From: Pseudoduganella lutea
GTDB taxonomy: Bacteria; Pseudomonadota; Gammaproteobacteria; Burkholderiales; Burkholderiaceae_D
Direction of reading: 5' to 3'
Assembly (NCBI RefSeq): GCF_004209755.1
Contig: NZ_CP035913.1
Coordinates: 248,001 to 312,000, forward strand
Length of the DNA: 64,000 bases
The stretch's first letter is position 1. Each line of letters opens with the position of its first letter. Below the pieces are notes generated by a model, which did no database searches, had not been told where the DNA came from, and saw nothing but the letters and a program-made list of their open reading frames with translations. Of this stretch, positions 44,704 to 54,404 are shown piece after piece. A program made the translations under genes and the position numbers.

Positions 44704-47691
44704 ATGCCAACCCTGCCCGCCCGACCGACCACCCCATCGACTGCCAGACCATCCCGCAAGCGCTGCGCCGAGGCGCTGCTGCTCCTGTGCGCGGCCACGC
44801 TTGCGCTTGCGCCCCGCGCGGCCAGCGCCGACGAATACGACACGCTGCGCACGAAATGGCAGACCCGCCTGACCGGCGGCACCGCAATCGACACGGCCGA
44901 TCCCGACATCGCCCAGGCCGTGGCGATGATCGCCGCGAACGCGCAGGTACACTGGAACGCGATGGACAAGGGTGCCGGCCGCACGTATCTGTGGAGCGAC
45001 CTGGCGTCGGCGACGACGTCTTCCCACGTTACCAACAGCTACGGCCGGCTGCACGCGATGGCACTGGCCTGGTCCACCAAGGGTTCTTCACTGCAAGGCA
45101 ACGCGGCGCTGGCGGCCGACATCGTGGCGGGCCTCGACTGGCTCTACGCGCGGCGCTACAACGAGAACGTGACGTACTACGACAACTGGTGGGACTGGCA
45201 CATCGGCACGCCGCACTCGCTGACCAATACGATGACGCTTATGTACGACCGGCTGTCGGCCACCCAGCGCGCCGCCTGGCTGCAGGCCATCGACAAGTTC
45301 GTGCCCAATCCCGCGGTGCGCCTGAAACCGGACGGCACGGCGCTGACGACGGAAACGGGCGCCAATCTGCTGGACAAGGCGCTGGCCGTCATCGTGCGCG
45401 GCGTGCTGGGCAAGTCGTCGGCGAAGATCATCCAGGGCCGCGACGCGATCAGTCCCGGCCTGCTGTACGTGACGCAGGGCGATGGCTTTTATGTGGATGG
45501 TTCCTTCATCCAGCACGGGAACATCGCGTACACGGGCTCCTATGGCCCGGCCATGATCGACGACATGTCCAAGCTCCTGTACCTGCTGACCGGCTCCACC
45601 TGGGCGTTCACGGACCCGAACGTGGCCAACGCGTACGACTGGGCCATCGATGCCTTCGCGCCGCTGATCCACGATGGCGCGATGATGGATGCGGTGCGCG
45701 GCCGCGGTATCGCGCGGCAGTACTCGACCGACCATACGGCCGGGCGCAGCGTCGTCACGGCGCTGGTGCGGCTGGCGCAGGCGGGGGCCACGTCCTGGCC
45801 GCAGCAGAGCGCCGCCATCAACGCCGCCGTCAAGGGCTGGATGGCGCGCGACACCACGTTCGGCGCGAGCTACCTTTCGGCCACGCCCACGGCGGTGGCC
45901 GGCGTGTATTCGCCACTGCCCGTGTATGAAATGACGCTGATGAAGGCGCTGGCCGCCGATCCGGACGTGCCGGCCGCGCCGGAGCCGGCGGGCGTGCGGG
46001 TGTTTGCCTCCATGGACCGCGTCATGCAGCGCGGCCCCGGCTTCGCCGCGAGCCTGTCGCTGTTCTCGAACCGGATCGCGGCCTTCGAATACGGCAACGG
46101 CGAAAACCTGGCCGGCTGGTGGACGGGCATGGGCATGCTGGCGCTCTACGACGCCGACCAGGCCCGCTACCTGGACGGCTACTGGCCCACCGTCGACAAG
46201 CTGCGCCTGCCCGGCACCACCACGGACCGTTCCGGCAGCGGCACGCCGGTGGCGTGGAAGAGTTATCCGAACACGCGCAACTGGGTCGGCGGCGCGCAAC
46301 TGGGTGACCTGTATGCGGCGGTCGGCATGGACTTCGCCACCTCAGGCGTCACGGGCAGCGCGCTGACGGGCAGGAAATCGTGGTTCATGTTCGGCGACCG
46401 GATCGTCGCGGTGGGTGCCGGCATCGCCAGCACGGGTGGCGCGGCGGTCGAGACGATCGTCGAGAACAGCAAGCTCAATGCCGACGGCAGCAATGCGCTG
46501 ACCGTCAACGGGGTGGCGCAGCCGGCAACGCCGGGCAGCGGCGCGGCACTGGGCGCCGTGCGCTGGGCCCACCTGGCCGGCAACGTGCCCGGCGCCGACG
46601 TGGCGTGGTACTTCCCCGACGCGCCCACGGTGAACAGCCTGCGCGAGACCCGCACCGCCACGTGGCGGACGATGTACAGCGGCGCGAGCACGGCCAGCGT
46701 GTCGAACCATTTCCACAGCCTGGCCCTGCCGCACGGCGCGAACCCGACGGCCGGTACCTATGCCTACGTCATCCTGCCGGGCCGCAGCGCGGCGCAAGCG
46801 GCGGCGTATGCGGCGGCGCCTGCCGTGACGATCCTGGAACGGTCGGCCACGGCCACCGCCGTGCGCGATACGGCTCTTGGCCTGGTGGGCGCGCATTTCT
46901 GGACCGACGCGTCGAAAACGGTCAACGTCGACGGCGCGCCCTACGTGACCAGCAACCGCAAGGCGGCGGTCCTCACGAAGGAGGCGGACAATGTGCTGCA
47001 GGTGGCCGTGGCCGATCCCACACAAGCCAACACGGGCACGATCACCGTGGAAATCGCCCGCGCGGCCGGTGCCGCGATCGCCACGTCGCCGGGCGTGACG
47101 GTGAACCAGCTCAAGCCGACGATCCGCCTCACCGTCGACGTGCGCGCGGCGGCCGGCAAGTCGTTCCATGCCAGTTTCAGCGTGCTGCGCACGAAGACCT
47201 TGCGGCCGGTCGCGGACGCCACGCTGCGCGACGGCAGCTACGGCGCCACCAACTATGGCGGCACGGCGACGGTCGTCGTGAAGAACGATGGCGTCGGCTA
47301 TGCCCGCCAGGCACTGGCGCGCTTCGACCTTTCTTCGATCGACGGCACCATCGGCGCGGCCACGCTGAAGCTGGCGCCCCGCTTCGTGGGCCAGGCCAGC
47401 GCCATGACGCACAACGTGCTGCAGGTCGCCGATGCGTGGAGCGAAACAGGCGTCACCTGGAATACCCGGCCGGCCGATATCGCCACCTTGGGCACGTGGA
47501 CGGTGCCCGCCATCAACAGCTACGCCACGCTCGACGTGACATCGGCCGCCGCCGCCGCACTGGCCGGCGGCAAGCGGCTGTCGGTGCGGGTCGAGGCGGC
47601 CGCCTACTATGGCGCCAATGGCTGGGTGGAATACTCGAGCCGCGAAAACGGCACCGCCCCGCTGCCGGCGCTCGTGGTGGATTATTACTGA
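44704..47691 (+). CDS. polysaccharide lyase family 8 with C-terminal DNRLRE/CBM96-like module
   Basis: The 995-residue secreted enzyme (signal RCAEALLLLCAATLALAPRAASA) has the PL8 alpha-toroid. Catalytic signatures are NWWDWHIGTPHSL (Asn near 161), QHGNIAYTGSYG (His near 271, Tyr near 280) and RGRGIAR (Arg near 334). The central and C-terminal beta-sandwiches follow. PL8 comprises hyaluronate, chondroitin AC and xanthan lyases, which leave unsaturated uronic ends. Residues from about 834 (RPVADATLRDGSYG...WSETGVTWNTRPA...) form a DNRLRE-type carbohydrate-binding module. The ATG at 44704 follows GGAGA; the longer frame starts inside the operators. Confidence 0.92.
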   Translation: MPTLPARPTTPSTARPSRKRCAEALLLLCAATLALAPRAASADEYDTLRTKWQTRLTGGTAIDTADPDIAQAVAMIAANAQVHWNAMDKGAGRTYLWSDLASATTSSHVTNSYGRLHAMALAWSTKGSSLQGNAALAADIVAGLDWLYARRYNENVTYYDNWWDWHIGTPHSLTNTMTLMYDRLSATQRAAWLQAIDKFVPNPAVRLKPDGTALTTETGANLLDKALAVIVRGVLGKSSAKIIQGRDAISPGLLYVTQGDGFYVDGSFIQHGNIAYTGSYGPAMIDDMSKLLYLLTGSTWAFTDPNVANAYDWAIDAFAPLIHDGAMMDAVRGRGIARQYSTDHTAGRSVVTALVRLAQAGATSWPQQSAAINAAVKGWMARDTTFGASYLSATPTAVAGVYSPLPVYEMTLMKALAADPDVPAAPEPAGVRVFASMDRVMQRGPGFAASLSLFSNRIAAFEYGNGENLAGWWTGMGMLALYDADQARYLDGYWPTVDKLRLPGTTTDRSGSGTPVAWKSYPNTRNWVGGAQLGDLYAAVGMDFATSGVTGSALTGRKSWFMFGDRIVAVGAGIASTGGAAVETIVENSKLNADGSNALTVNGVAQPATPGSGAALGAVRWAHLAGNVPGADVAWYFPDAPTVNSLRETRTATWRTMYSGASTASVSNHFHSLALPHGANPTAGTYAYVILPGRSAAQAAAYAAAPAVTILERSATATAVRDTALGLVGAHFWTDASKTVNVDGAPYVTSNRKAAVLTKEADNVLQVAVADPTQANTGTITVEIARAAGAAIATSPGVTVNQLKPTIRLTVDVRAAAGKSFHASFSVLRTKTLRPVADATLRDGSYGATNYGGTATVVVKNDGVGYARQALARFDLSSIDGTIGAATLKLAPRFVGQASAMTHNVLQVADAWSETGVTWNTRPADIATLGTWTVPAINSYATLDVTSAAAAALAGGKRLSVRVEAAAYYGANGWVEYSSRENGTAPLPALVVDYY

Positions 47692-47950
47692 CAGCCTCAC
47701 TGCCGAGCTCGTGCCCACATTGGGCGCAGCAGGGGTTTCAAGGAGCACCGCTCTTTGCCCTCCGCTGCGCTGCGTTGGTCAACGCCTGCCGGCGAGTGTC
47801 GGAAAACTTTACACTTGAGATACCCGCCGGTTACACAAAATCTGTAACTACTTGCTTGTAAATGACATTTCAACTCAGGAATGATAATTGCTTAAGTTAA
47901 TCAGCAGTTCCAAAAAGCAACAATAATACTTCAACCTTCCTGGGGAAATC

Positions 47951-48559
47951 ATGAAACTCATTTCGGCGCTTCGTGCGTCCATCGGTGCGCTTGCACTGGC
48001 TGCCACCGCGCACGCGAGCGCGGGACCTATCCTTCTGGTCACGGACGGTATCCTGACAGGCGCGAAAAATGTCAGCGTCCAGGGCGTCCTGTACGACGTT
48101 ACATTTCTCGACGGCAAGTGCTCTACCCTGTTCACCGGTTGTAATGCCGTATCCGATTTTGCCTTTGCAACTGCCACTGGTGCTCAGGCGGCCAGCCTGG
48201 CGCTTCTCGACCAGGTGTTCGTCAATGGCTCCCGAGGGCAATTCGATACCCGCCCGCAGAACACATTGGGCTGTAGCGACAACGGCGTCTGCATTTCTCT
48301 CGTCCCCTATGGTCTGAACCAGAAAGGAACTACCGTCTGGAGCGCTGGCGCAAGCAATGCGCACCAGCAGAGCGGCGATGCCGCCAGCCTGATCAGCCAG
48401 AACTTCTCGATGGATATGGCCTCGCTCGCGTCCTACAACTTTGCGAAATTCGAGCTCTCCGTCGCCCCGGCCCAGGTTGCCGTTCCCGAGCCAACCTCCA
48501 TCGCCCTGGTTCTCCTTGGCATTGCGGGCATGACGTTGGCACGGCGCCGCAAGTCGTAA
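47951..48559 (+). CDS. PEP-CTERM sorting-signal protein
   Basis: The 202-residue exported protein has a signal peptide (LRASIGALALAATAHASA) and a C-terminal PEP-CTERM anchor: VPEP at 178-181, a hydrophobic helix, then RRRKS. Such proteins are processed by exosortase and displayed or released with exopolysaccharide. The mature part (two internal Cys pairs, many Ser/Ala) matches no domain I know. The 259-bp upstream gap is AT-rich with no recognisable operator. Confidence 0.88.
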   Translation: MKLISALRASIGALALAATAHASAGPILLVTDGILTGAKNVSVQGVLYDVTFLDGKCSTLFTGCNAVSDFAFATATGAQAASLALLDQVFVNGSRGQFDTRPQNTLGCSDNGVCISLVPYGLNQKGTTVWSAGASNAHQQSGDAASLISQNFSMDMASLASYNFAKFELSVAPAQVAVPEPTSIALVLLGIAGMTLARRRKS

Positions 48560-48572
48560 GCCCATCGGCACG

Positions 48573-48639
48573 GCCATCATCGCCTGGCGGTGATGGCGTC
48601 GAGCGCCACTTCCGCCTGCAGCAGCCGGCGGAAGTGGCG
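48573..48639. terminator. two tandem hairpins between PEP-CTERM and GH35 genes
   Basis: The first stem is 48573-48584 with 48586-48597 (one G-T pair). The second is a perfect 13-bp stem 48604-48616 with 48627-48639. They fill the gap between converging genes and probably terminate both transcripts. Confidence 0.65.
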
Positions 48640-48658
48640 AACGGTTACCGGAGCGCCT

Positions 48659-50404
48659 TCAACCTTCGAGCACCGCAACGCCCCGCGCGCCGTGCAGTTC
48701 GAACACGATCAGTTCGTTTTCGCCATGCCTCAATAGCGGTGCCGGCACGTACAGTGCGGTTTGCGGCCCCTTCTCCCAGTACCTTCCCAAGTTGAAGCCA
48801 TTGACCCATGCCACGCCCTTGGTCCAGCCGGGCAGCGCCAGGAAGCTGTCGCCCGGCGCGTCGACGGTGAACACCGCGCGGTGGAAGGCCGGGCCGGCCG
48901 CGTCGGCCGCTCCCGGGTCGGCGAATCGCAGGCCGGACAGGTCGGCCAGCGGCAGCGGGAACATCGTCCAGTGATACAGCTTGTTGATGCCCAGCCGCAC
49001 CCAGCCCAGCAGGCCCTTGCGGTCCTGCAGGTCCGGCCCGTAGTTCACCCTGCCCATGTTCTCGACCAGCAGCTCCAGCGTGACGGGGCCGGCCGGCACC
49101 TCGATCTCCAGCTTGCCATCGCCATCGCGCGCCAGCACGCCCACCTCGACGCCGTTGACGAACACTAGCGCGCGATCGTGGACGCGCTCGACGGATAAGG
49201 TGACCCTGCCGGGCGGATGATTCACGGTCGTGCGGTACAGGATGAAACCATAGTCCTGGCCCAGGCTTTCCATCGCGCGCGGCACGATGTCGTGGCGCGG
49301 CGCCGACAGGACCGGCAACGCATCGGCCAGCGCGACGACACCGGTGAACCGCGGCGTGGTGCGCGCCAGTTTCGCCGCGGGCGGCGGCAGGTCCAGTGGC
49401 GGCAGGTCGACGTACTTCGCGATGACGTTGCGGAAGGCGTGGAACTTGGCGGCCGGCTCGCCCGCCTCGTTCAGCGGCGCATCGTAGTCGTAGCTGTTGA
49501 CGGTGGGCTGGTAGGCGCGCGTGTCCAGGTCCGTGTTGGCGCCATTCATGAAGCCGAAATTCGTCCCGCCATGGAACATGTAGACGTTGACGGAGGCGCC
49601 GCTGGCCAGTATTTCGTCCAGGGCCTGCGCGGCATCGGCCGCGTCGCGCGTGTGGTGCGGCTCGCCCCAGTGGTCGAACCAGCCGTTCCAGAATTCCATG
49701 CACATCAGCGGCCCGCCCGGCTGGTAGTCGCGCAGCTTGGCGAACTCGCTGTTCGCGCGCGAACCGAAGTTCGCCGTCTTGAAGACGTCGGGCAGCGTGC
49801 CATGCGTGAGCATGTGGTCGGTGGCGCCATCGGAAGTGAACAGCAGCGTTTCGACGCCCAGTTCCACCATCAGGGCGCGCACCCACTCGACATATTGCCG
49901 GTCGCTGCCATAGCTGCCGTATTCGTTTTCCACCTGCATGGCGAGGATCGGCCCGCCGTGCTGCACCTGCAGCGACAGCAGTTGCGGCAGCAGCGCGGTA
50001 TAGAAGCGCCGCACGGCATCCAGGTATGGCGGGTAACAGCAGCGCACTTCCATCGCCGGGTCGGCCAGCAGCCAGGCCGGCAGGCCACCGAATTCCCATT
50101 CGGCGCAGATGTACGGCCCGGGGCGCACGATCACGTGCAGGCCCAGTTCCTGCGCCAGGCGCACGAAGGCGGCAAGGTCCAGGCCACCGTCGAAGCGGAA
50201 TTCGCCGGGCCGCGGCTCGTGCAGGTTCCAGGCGACATAGGTTTCCACGGTATTCAGGCCCATGGCACGCAGCTTGAGCAGGCGGTCGCGCCACTGGCCG
50301 GGCACCATGCGGAAATAATGCAGTGCGCCGGACAGCACACGCAGGGGCTCGCCGTTCAAAAGAAAACGGTCACCAGAGATCGTGAAGGAAGGTGTAGTTT
50401 GCAT
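48659..50404 (-). CDS. GH35 beta-galactosidase
   Basis: The 581-residue protein has the GH35 barrel: LSGALHYFRMVPGQWRDRLLKLRAMGLNTVETYVAWNLHEP, GGLPAWLL, the acid/base motif QVENEYGSYGSD (Glu near 157) and the nucleophile motif CMEFWNGWFDHWG (Glu near 235). Two C-terminal beta-sandwiches follow, one with VNGFNLGRYWEKGPQTALYVP. It removes terminal beta-galactose. No signal peptide is seen with the start at 50404, so it may act in the cytoplasm on imported oligosaccharides. A strong terminator separates it from the TonB receptor gene, and its ribosome binding site is weak. Confidence 0.94.
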   Translation of the reverse strand: MQTTPSFTISGDRFLLNGEPLRVLSGALHYFRMVPGQWRDRLLKLRAMGLNTVETYVAWNLHEPRPGEFRFDGGLDLAAFVRLAQELGLHVIVRPGPYICAEWEFGGLPAWLLADPAMEVRCCYPPYLDAVRRFYTALLPQLLSLQVQHGGPILAMQVENEYGSYGSDRQYVEWVRALMVELGVETLLFTSDGATDHMLTHGTLPDVFKTANFGSRANSEFAKLRDYQPGGPLMCMEFWNGWFDHWGEPHHTRDAADAAQALDEILASGASVNVYMFHGGTNFGFMNGANTDLDTRAYQPTVNSYDYDAPLNEAGEPAAKFHAFRNVIAKYVDLPPLDLPPPAAKLARTTPRFTGVVALADALPVLSAPRHDIVPRAMESLGQDYGFILYRTTVNHPPGRVTLSVERVHDRALVFVNGVEVGVLARDGDGKLEIEVPAGPVTLELLVENMGRVNYGPDLQDRKGLLGWVRLGINKLYHWTMFPLPLADLSGLRFADPGAADAAGPAFHRAVFTVDAPGDSFLALPGWTKGVAWVNGFNLGRYWEKGPQTALYVPAPLLRHGENELIVFELHGARGVAVLEG

Positions 50405-50426
50405 AGGGTCGGAACAGGCGAGGAAT

Positions 50427-50462
50427 AAAAAAAAGGGAGCGCCGCTTGCGGCGGTGTCCCTT
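50427..50462 (-). terminator. rho-independent terminator after the TonB receptor gene
   Basis: Read on the minus strand, AAGGGA...CCGCCGC pairs with GCGGCG..TCCC and is followed by eight T (A-run at 50427-50434). This is the most canonical terminator of the window and ends the GH88-TonB receptor transcript before GH35. Confidence 0.85.
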
Positions 50463-50513
50463 GAAAGAGTGGCACGGCACCAGGAGGAGACGGTGCGCGC
50501 CACCCACGGATCG

Positions 50514-52949
50514 TCAGAAGTTCAGGTCCAGCCGGGCACCGAAGTAACGGGTGTAGTCGCGCGGCGGCAGCCACGACGTGGTGCTCACGACCGCCACCGG
50601 GTTCGGTGCCCGGGCGCTCCAGGTGCCCGTGGCCACGGAGTTACCCAGGCCGATCGCATACGTCTTGTCGAACAGGTTGTTGACGAAGAACGACAGCTTG
50701 TAGCGGTCGCGCTTGTCCTTCATGCCGAAGCCGATGTTGGCGATGCCGTAGCCGCCCTGCACCGTCATCGGGTCCTGGTTCAGCGCGAACTGCGTGCGGC
50801 TCTGCCAGCGGTACGCGCCCGTGAAGAACAGGTCGAAGCCGGCTTCGCGCAGCGGCAGGTCGTACTGCCCGCCCAGGTTTACCTTGATCTTCGGCGCGTT
50901 CGGCAGCGTGGCGCCGGCCAGGTTCTGCACATTGCTGTTCGCGTACTTCGGATTCGGCGCGCAGTTGCCGCCCACGATGGCGCCGGTGCCCGCCGCGTTG
51001 AGCACCCAGTGGCATGGCCCGTTCTCGAACTCGGTGATCGTGGCCTGCGTCCACGCGAAGCTGCCGTTCAGCAGCAGCGCGCGGCTCACGCGCAGCGTGC
51101 CGTCCACTTCCAGGCCGCGCGTGCGCAGGCCGCCGATGCTGTGCAGCGTGGTGCGGAAGACGTTGTCGTCGTCCGTGAAGCCGGCCGCCTGCTGGAAACC
51201 GCGGAAGTTCGTGTTGAACAGTGCGATGTCGAGCGTGGCGCGGTTGTCCAGCAACGTCGTCTTCAGGCCGAGCTCGAAGTTCTTGGCCTTTTCCGGATCG
51301 ACGGGCTGCTTGCGCGCCACGGCCGCGTTGAAGCCGCTCGTGAGGTCGTAGGCCACGCCCTTGTAGCCGGTCGAGAACGTGGCGTAGGCCATTGCATCGC
51401 GGCCGACATGGTGCTCGAGGCCCACCTTGCCGGTCACCGCATTGTCCGAGTGGTCATCCGTGTAGAACTCGGTGGGCACGCGGGCGGCCGGTGGCGGCGT
51501 GTAGCGCGTGAAGCCGTAGCCGGAATCCTCGCGGTTCAGCCGCAGGCCCGCGATGAGGCTCGTCTTGTCCGTGATGGCGAAGCTGCCCTGGCCGAACAGC
51601 GAATAGTTGGTGTTCCACGCCTGCGCCTCATAGGCGGTGACGTAGCTGCTCACCGGGGCCCGCACCAGCAGGCGGTTCAGCATGTTGCGGCCATACCAGA
51701 GGCCTGCCACGTAGCGGAACCGTCCGCTGTCGGGCGACGTCAGGCGCACTTCCTGCGTGATCGACTTCACGTCGAACGTGCCGAAGCTGTACAGGCCACC
51801 GGTCAGCCCCGACGGCCGGCCATTGACCGGCAGGTAGGTGAGGATGTCGTAACTGGTACCGTCGCCATCCTGGAAGTCATCCATGTGGTAATTGCTGAAC
51901 GACGTGATCGACGTGAGGTTGTGCCCCGCCAGCACCGAGTCGTCACCGAACTGCCAGTTCAGGCGCAGGCCGGCACCGGCATCGCGGAACTTGCCGCCGG
52001 CCGGGTAATCGTTGCTGACGACCGTGTTGCCCGGCCCGATCGGCACGCCGGCATTGAGCACGGAGGCCGGCAGTTGCGGCACGTTCTGGTAATACCCGCC
52101 CGGCGTGATCGACGTGTAGGGATTCACGCAGCAGTTGCGGTTCGTGCGATTGTAGTGCGGCGAGAACACGGCCTGGAACTGGTCCGTCGGATTCCACTCG
52201 AACTTGCCCATGATGGTCTCGCCGCGGCTGCCATTGAGCTTCGAGCCGTCGTACAGGTTGTCCACGACGCCACCGAAGCCCGTCTTGCTGACGGTGACGC
52301 GGCCGCGCAGGGTGTCGGTCACGGGGCCGGAAACGCTGGCGGTCGCGCGCCATTCCTTGTCGTCCGTCAGCAGGAAGCTGGTGCTCGCCTTGCGCGTGCC
52401 GGCGATCGGCTTGGTCGTGATGTTGAGTGCGCCGGCGATCGACGACTTGCCGAACAGCGTGCTTTGCGGGCCTTTCAGCACTTCCACGCGGAAGATGTCC
52501 GTCATGTCCTTGAAGGCGCCGGCCTGCATGCCCATCGGGATATCGTCGACGATCACGGCCACGTCCGACTCCGTGCCGATCCCCAGCGAGAACGTGCCGA
52601 TGCCGCGCATGTTGATGCTGTTGTTGCCGGGTTGCGAGCCATACGAGATCGTCAGCGCGGGCGACAGCGACGGCAGGTCGTCGATGTCGCGCACGTTGGC
52701 GCGCTGCAGCGTGGCGTCGTTGATGACCGAAATGGCCGCCGGCACGTCCTGCAGGTTCTGCGCCCGCTTGTTGGCGGTGACCACCACCTGTTCGAGCTTG
52801 GCGCTGTCCGCTTGTTGCGCTTGCTGCGCCGGTTGATCTTGCTGCGCCTGCGCCTGGGCGGGCACGGCGCCCAGGGTAGCCAGCGCGATGGCGGCGGCGA
52901 TGGGCCGCAGGCGCGGGCTGGTGGATTGGTTGCTGAAATGCGTAATCAT
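50514..52949 (-). CDS. TonB-dependent outer-membrane receptor
   Basis: The 811-residue protein has a signal peptide (RLRPIAAAIALATLGAVPAQAQAQ), a Gln-rich spacer and a TonB-box-like LEQVVVTANKRAQNLQDVPAAISVI. The plug domain (INMRGIG, VEVLKGPQSTLFGKSSIAGALNITTK) and a beta-barrel ending in YTRYFGARLDLNF follow. It should import oligosaccharides released by the lyase across the outer membrane. It lies 93 bp after the GH88 gene in the same direction and is probably expressed from the operator-controlled GH88 promoter. The ligand class comes only from context. Confidence 0.93.
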   Translation of the reverse strand: MITHFSNQSTSPRLRPIAAAIALATLGAVPAQAQAQQDQPAQQAQQADSAKLEQVVVTANKRAQNLQDVPAAISVINDATLQRANVRDIDDLPSLSPALTISYGSQPGNNSINMRGIGTFSLGIGTESDVAVIVDDIPMGMQAGAFKDMTDIFRVEVLKGPQSTLFGKSSIAGALNITTKPIAGTRKASTSFLLTDDKEWRATASVSGPVTDTLRGRVTVSKTGFGGVVDNLYDGSKLNGSRGETIMGKFEWNPTDQFQAVFSPHYNRTNRNCCVNPYTSITPGGYYQNVPQLPASVLNAGVPIGPGNTVVSNDYPAGGKFRDAGAGLRLNWQFGDDSVLAGHNLTSITSFSNYHMDDFQDGDGTSYDILTYLPVNGRPSGLTGGLYSFGTFDVKSITQEVRLTSPDSGRFRYVAGLWYGRNMLNRLLVRAPVSSYVTAYEAQAWNTNYSLFGQGSFAITDKTSLIAGLRLNREDSGYGFTRYTPPPAARVPTEFYTDDHSDNAVTGKVGLEHHVGRDAMAYATFSTGYKGVAYDLTSGFNAAVARKQPVDPEKAKNFELGLKTTLLDNRATLDIALFNTNFRGFQQAAGFTDDDNVFRTTLHSIGGLRTRGLEVDGTLRVSRALLLNGSFAWTQATITEFENGPCHWVLNAAGTGAIVGGNCAPNPKYANSNVQNLAGATLPNAPKIKVNLGGQYDLPLREAGFDLFFTGAYRWQSRTQFALNQDPMTVQGGYGIANIGFGMKDKRDRYKLSFFVNNLFDKTYAIGLGNSVATGTWSARAPNPVAVVSTTSWLPPRDYTRYFGARLDLNF

Positions 52950-53042
52950 GTTTTCTCCTGATGAGAACTGCCTGTTTTATTGACTGCTTGTGATGTAAGC
53001 CGATTCGCGTGCCTTGCCTTGTTTGTCTCCTCCGCCTTCTCC

Positions 53043-54275
53043 TTACCAGTAGCTGGTCCAGCCGCGCGTTACCCTGGCCAGGCCTTCCAGATAGAAGAAG
53101 TCGCCCCACAGGTTCGCCTCGTCGATGCCCTGCCCGTGCGGCTTGCTGTACACGCCGTGCAGCAGCAGCGCGTCGCTGCCGGGCTGGCGTGCGGCGCAGC
53201 GCCGGGCCAGGCTGCCTAGCAGGTGCAGCGCCGCGGCCTGGTAGCGTGCGCGCGCCTCGCCGTCGGGCAGCTGGCCGCAGATCTCGAGCAGCCCGCAGGC
53301 GGCGATGGCGGAGGCCGAGCTGTCCCATGGCTCGCCGCTGCCGTCGCCGTAGGCCAGGTCCCAGCAGGCGATGCCATGCTCCGGCAGCCGGGCCAGGAAG
53401 TAATCGGCCTGGGCGCAGGCGATGTCGAGCAGCCCCAGGTCCGGCGCGTGCCGGTGGTTCAGGGCAAAGCCGTAGATACCCCACGCCTGGCCCCGCGCCC
53501 AGCACGAATCGTCGGACGCCCCCTGGGCCGTGCTGCCGCCCAGCGCTTCCCCGGATACCGGATCGAAGTGATACGTGTGGAAGCTGGAATGGTCGGGCCG
53601 CACCAGGTACTTGCGGGACTGCCTCGCGTGCGACAGCGCGGCGTCGCGATAGCGGTTGTCGCCGCTCTGCGCGCTGGCCCAGTGCAGCAGCGGGAGGTTC
53701 ATCAGGCAGTCGATGATGATCCGGCCGCGCTGGGCCGGGTCGTCGAGGTCGCCCCATGCCTGGATGATGCCGGCGCCTGGCAGGTAGCGTTGCATCAGGC
53801 AGTCGGCCGCCTGCAGCGCGATGCGGCGTGCTTCAGGATCGCCCGTGATGCGCCACGCGGCAATCGCCGACAGCGTGTACAGGAAGCCCAGGTCGTGGTG
53901 ATCGATCTGGACACGCTTCGCCAGCCGCCACGCGAAACTGGGCAACTGGCTTGCCGCGGCCTGGCGGAATGCCGTGGCGCCCGTCAGTTCGTAGGCGGTC
54001 CACAGCATGCCGGTCCAGAAGCCGCTGGTCCAGCCGGCGTTCACGCCCGGCGGATGGCCATCGAACTGGCGCAGCGTGTAGTGGTTGCCCGTGGTGGTGT
54101 CGTCCGGGAAGCACTCGGTGAAGCGCCGGACGTTGGCAGCCAGCTGGCCGAGCGCCAGCTCGAGCGCAGTATCGAGCGCATTATCGAACGCAGTGGCTGG
54201 CACCTGGGCTGGTGCGTTGTCCGACCCCGCGCTGGCCATGGCGGCCGCGGATAAGAGAGAAATGGATGACGTCAT
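53043..54275 (-). CDS. GH88 unsaturated glucuronyl hydrolase
   Basis: The 410-residue alpha/alpha-barrel protein has GWTSGFWTGMLWTAYELTG, DHHDLGFLY (catalytic Asp near 126) and IIIDCLMNLPLLHWAS (second Asp near 188). ARGQAWGIYGFAL and YGDGSGEPWDSSASAIAACGLLE are also present. GH88 hydrolyses the unsaturated uronic acid left at the non-reducing end by polysaccharide lyases, the expected next step after PL8. A weak signal-like stretch is at the N-terminus. A LacI-type operator lies about 40-55 bp upstream. Confidence 0.94.
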   Translation of the reverse strand: MTSSISLLSAAAMASAGSDNAPAQVPATAFDNALDTALELALGQLAANVRRFTECFPDDTTTGNHYTLRQFDGHPPGVNAGWTSGFWTGMLWTAYELTGATAFRQAAASQLPSFAWRLAKRVQIDHHDLGFLYTLSAIAAWRITGDPEARRIALQAADCLMQRYLPGAGIIQAWGDLDDPAQRGRIIIDCLMNLPLLHWASAQSGDNRYRDAALSHARQSRKYLVRPDHSSFHTYHFDPVSGEALGGSTAQGASDDSCWARGQAWGIYGFALNHRHAPDLGLLDIACAQADYFLARLPEHGIACWDLAYGDGSGEPWDSSASAIAACGLLEICGQLPDGEARARYQAAALHLLGSLARRCAARQPGSDALLLHGVYSKPHGQGIDEANLWGDFFYLEGLARVTRGWTSYW

Positions 54276-54312
54276 GGTTGTCTTTGGTAAGTGGATCAGC
54301 GGACCGGCATGG

Positions 54313-54330
54313 CGGCGTTAACGTTCACAT
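54313..54330. promoter_or_regulatory. LacI-type operator 3 (upstream of GH88)
   Basis: GCGTTAACGTTCACAT has the shared core with one mismatch and lies 38 bp upstream of the GH88 start. If the binding-protein gene ends at 54405, this site is intergenic as expected. Confidence 0.65.
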
Positions 54331-54404
54331 TTCTGGTCGAACGTATGTGGTGCATGGCCCGGTGCGTGGGCACGTGGTGGAAATGTCGGGGCATGTCGTC
54401 CTCG

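Noticed and set aside
50382..52961. 859-residue plus-strand ORF
   Set aside because: It is antisense to the TonB receptor gene and has no recognisable domain.
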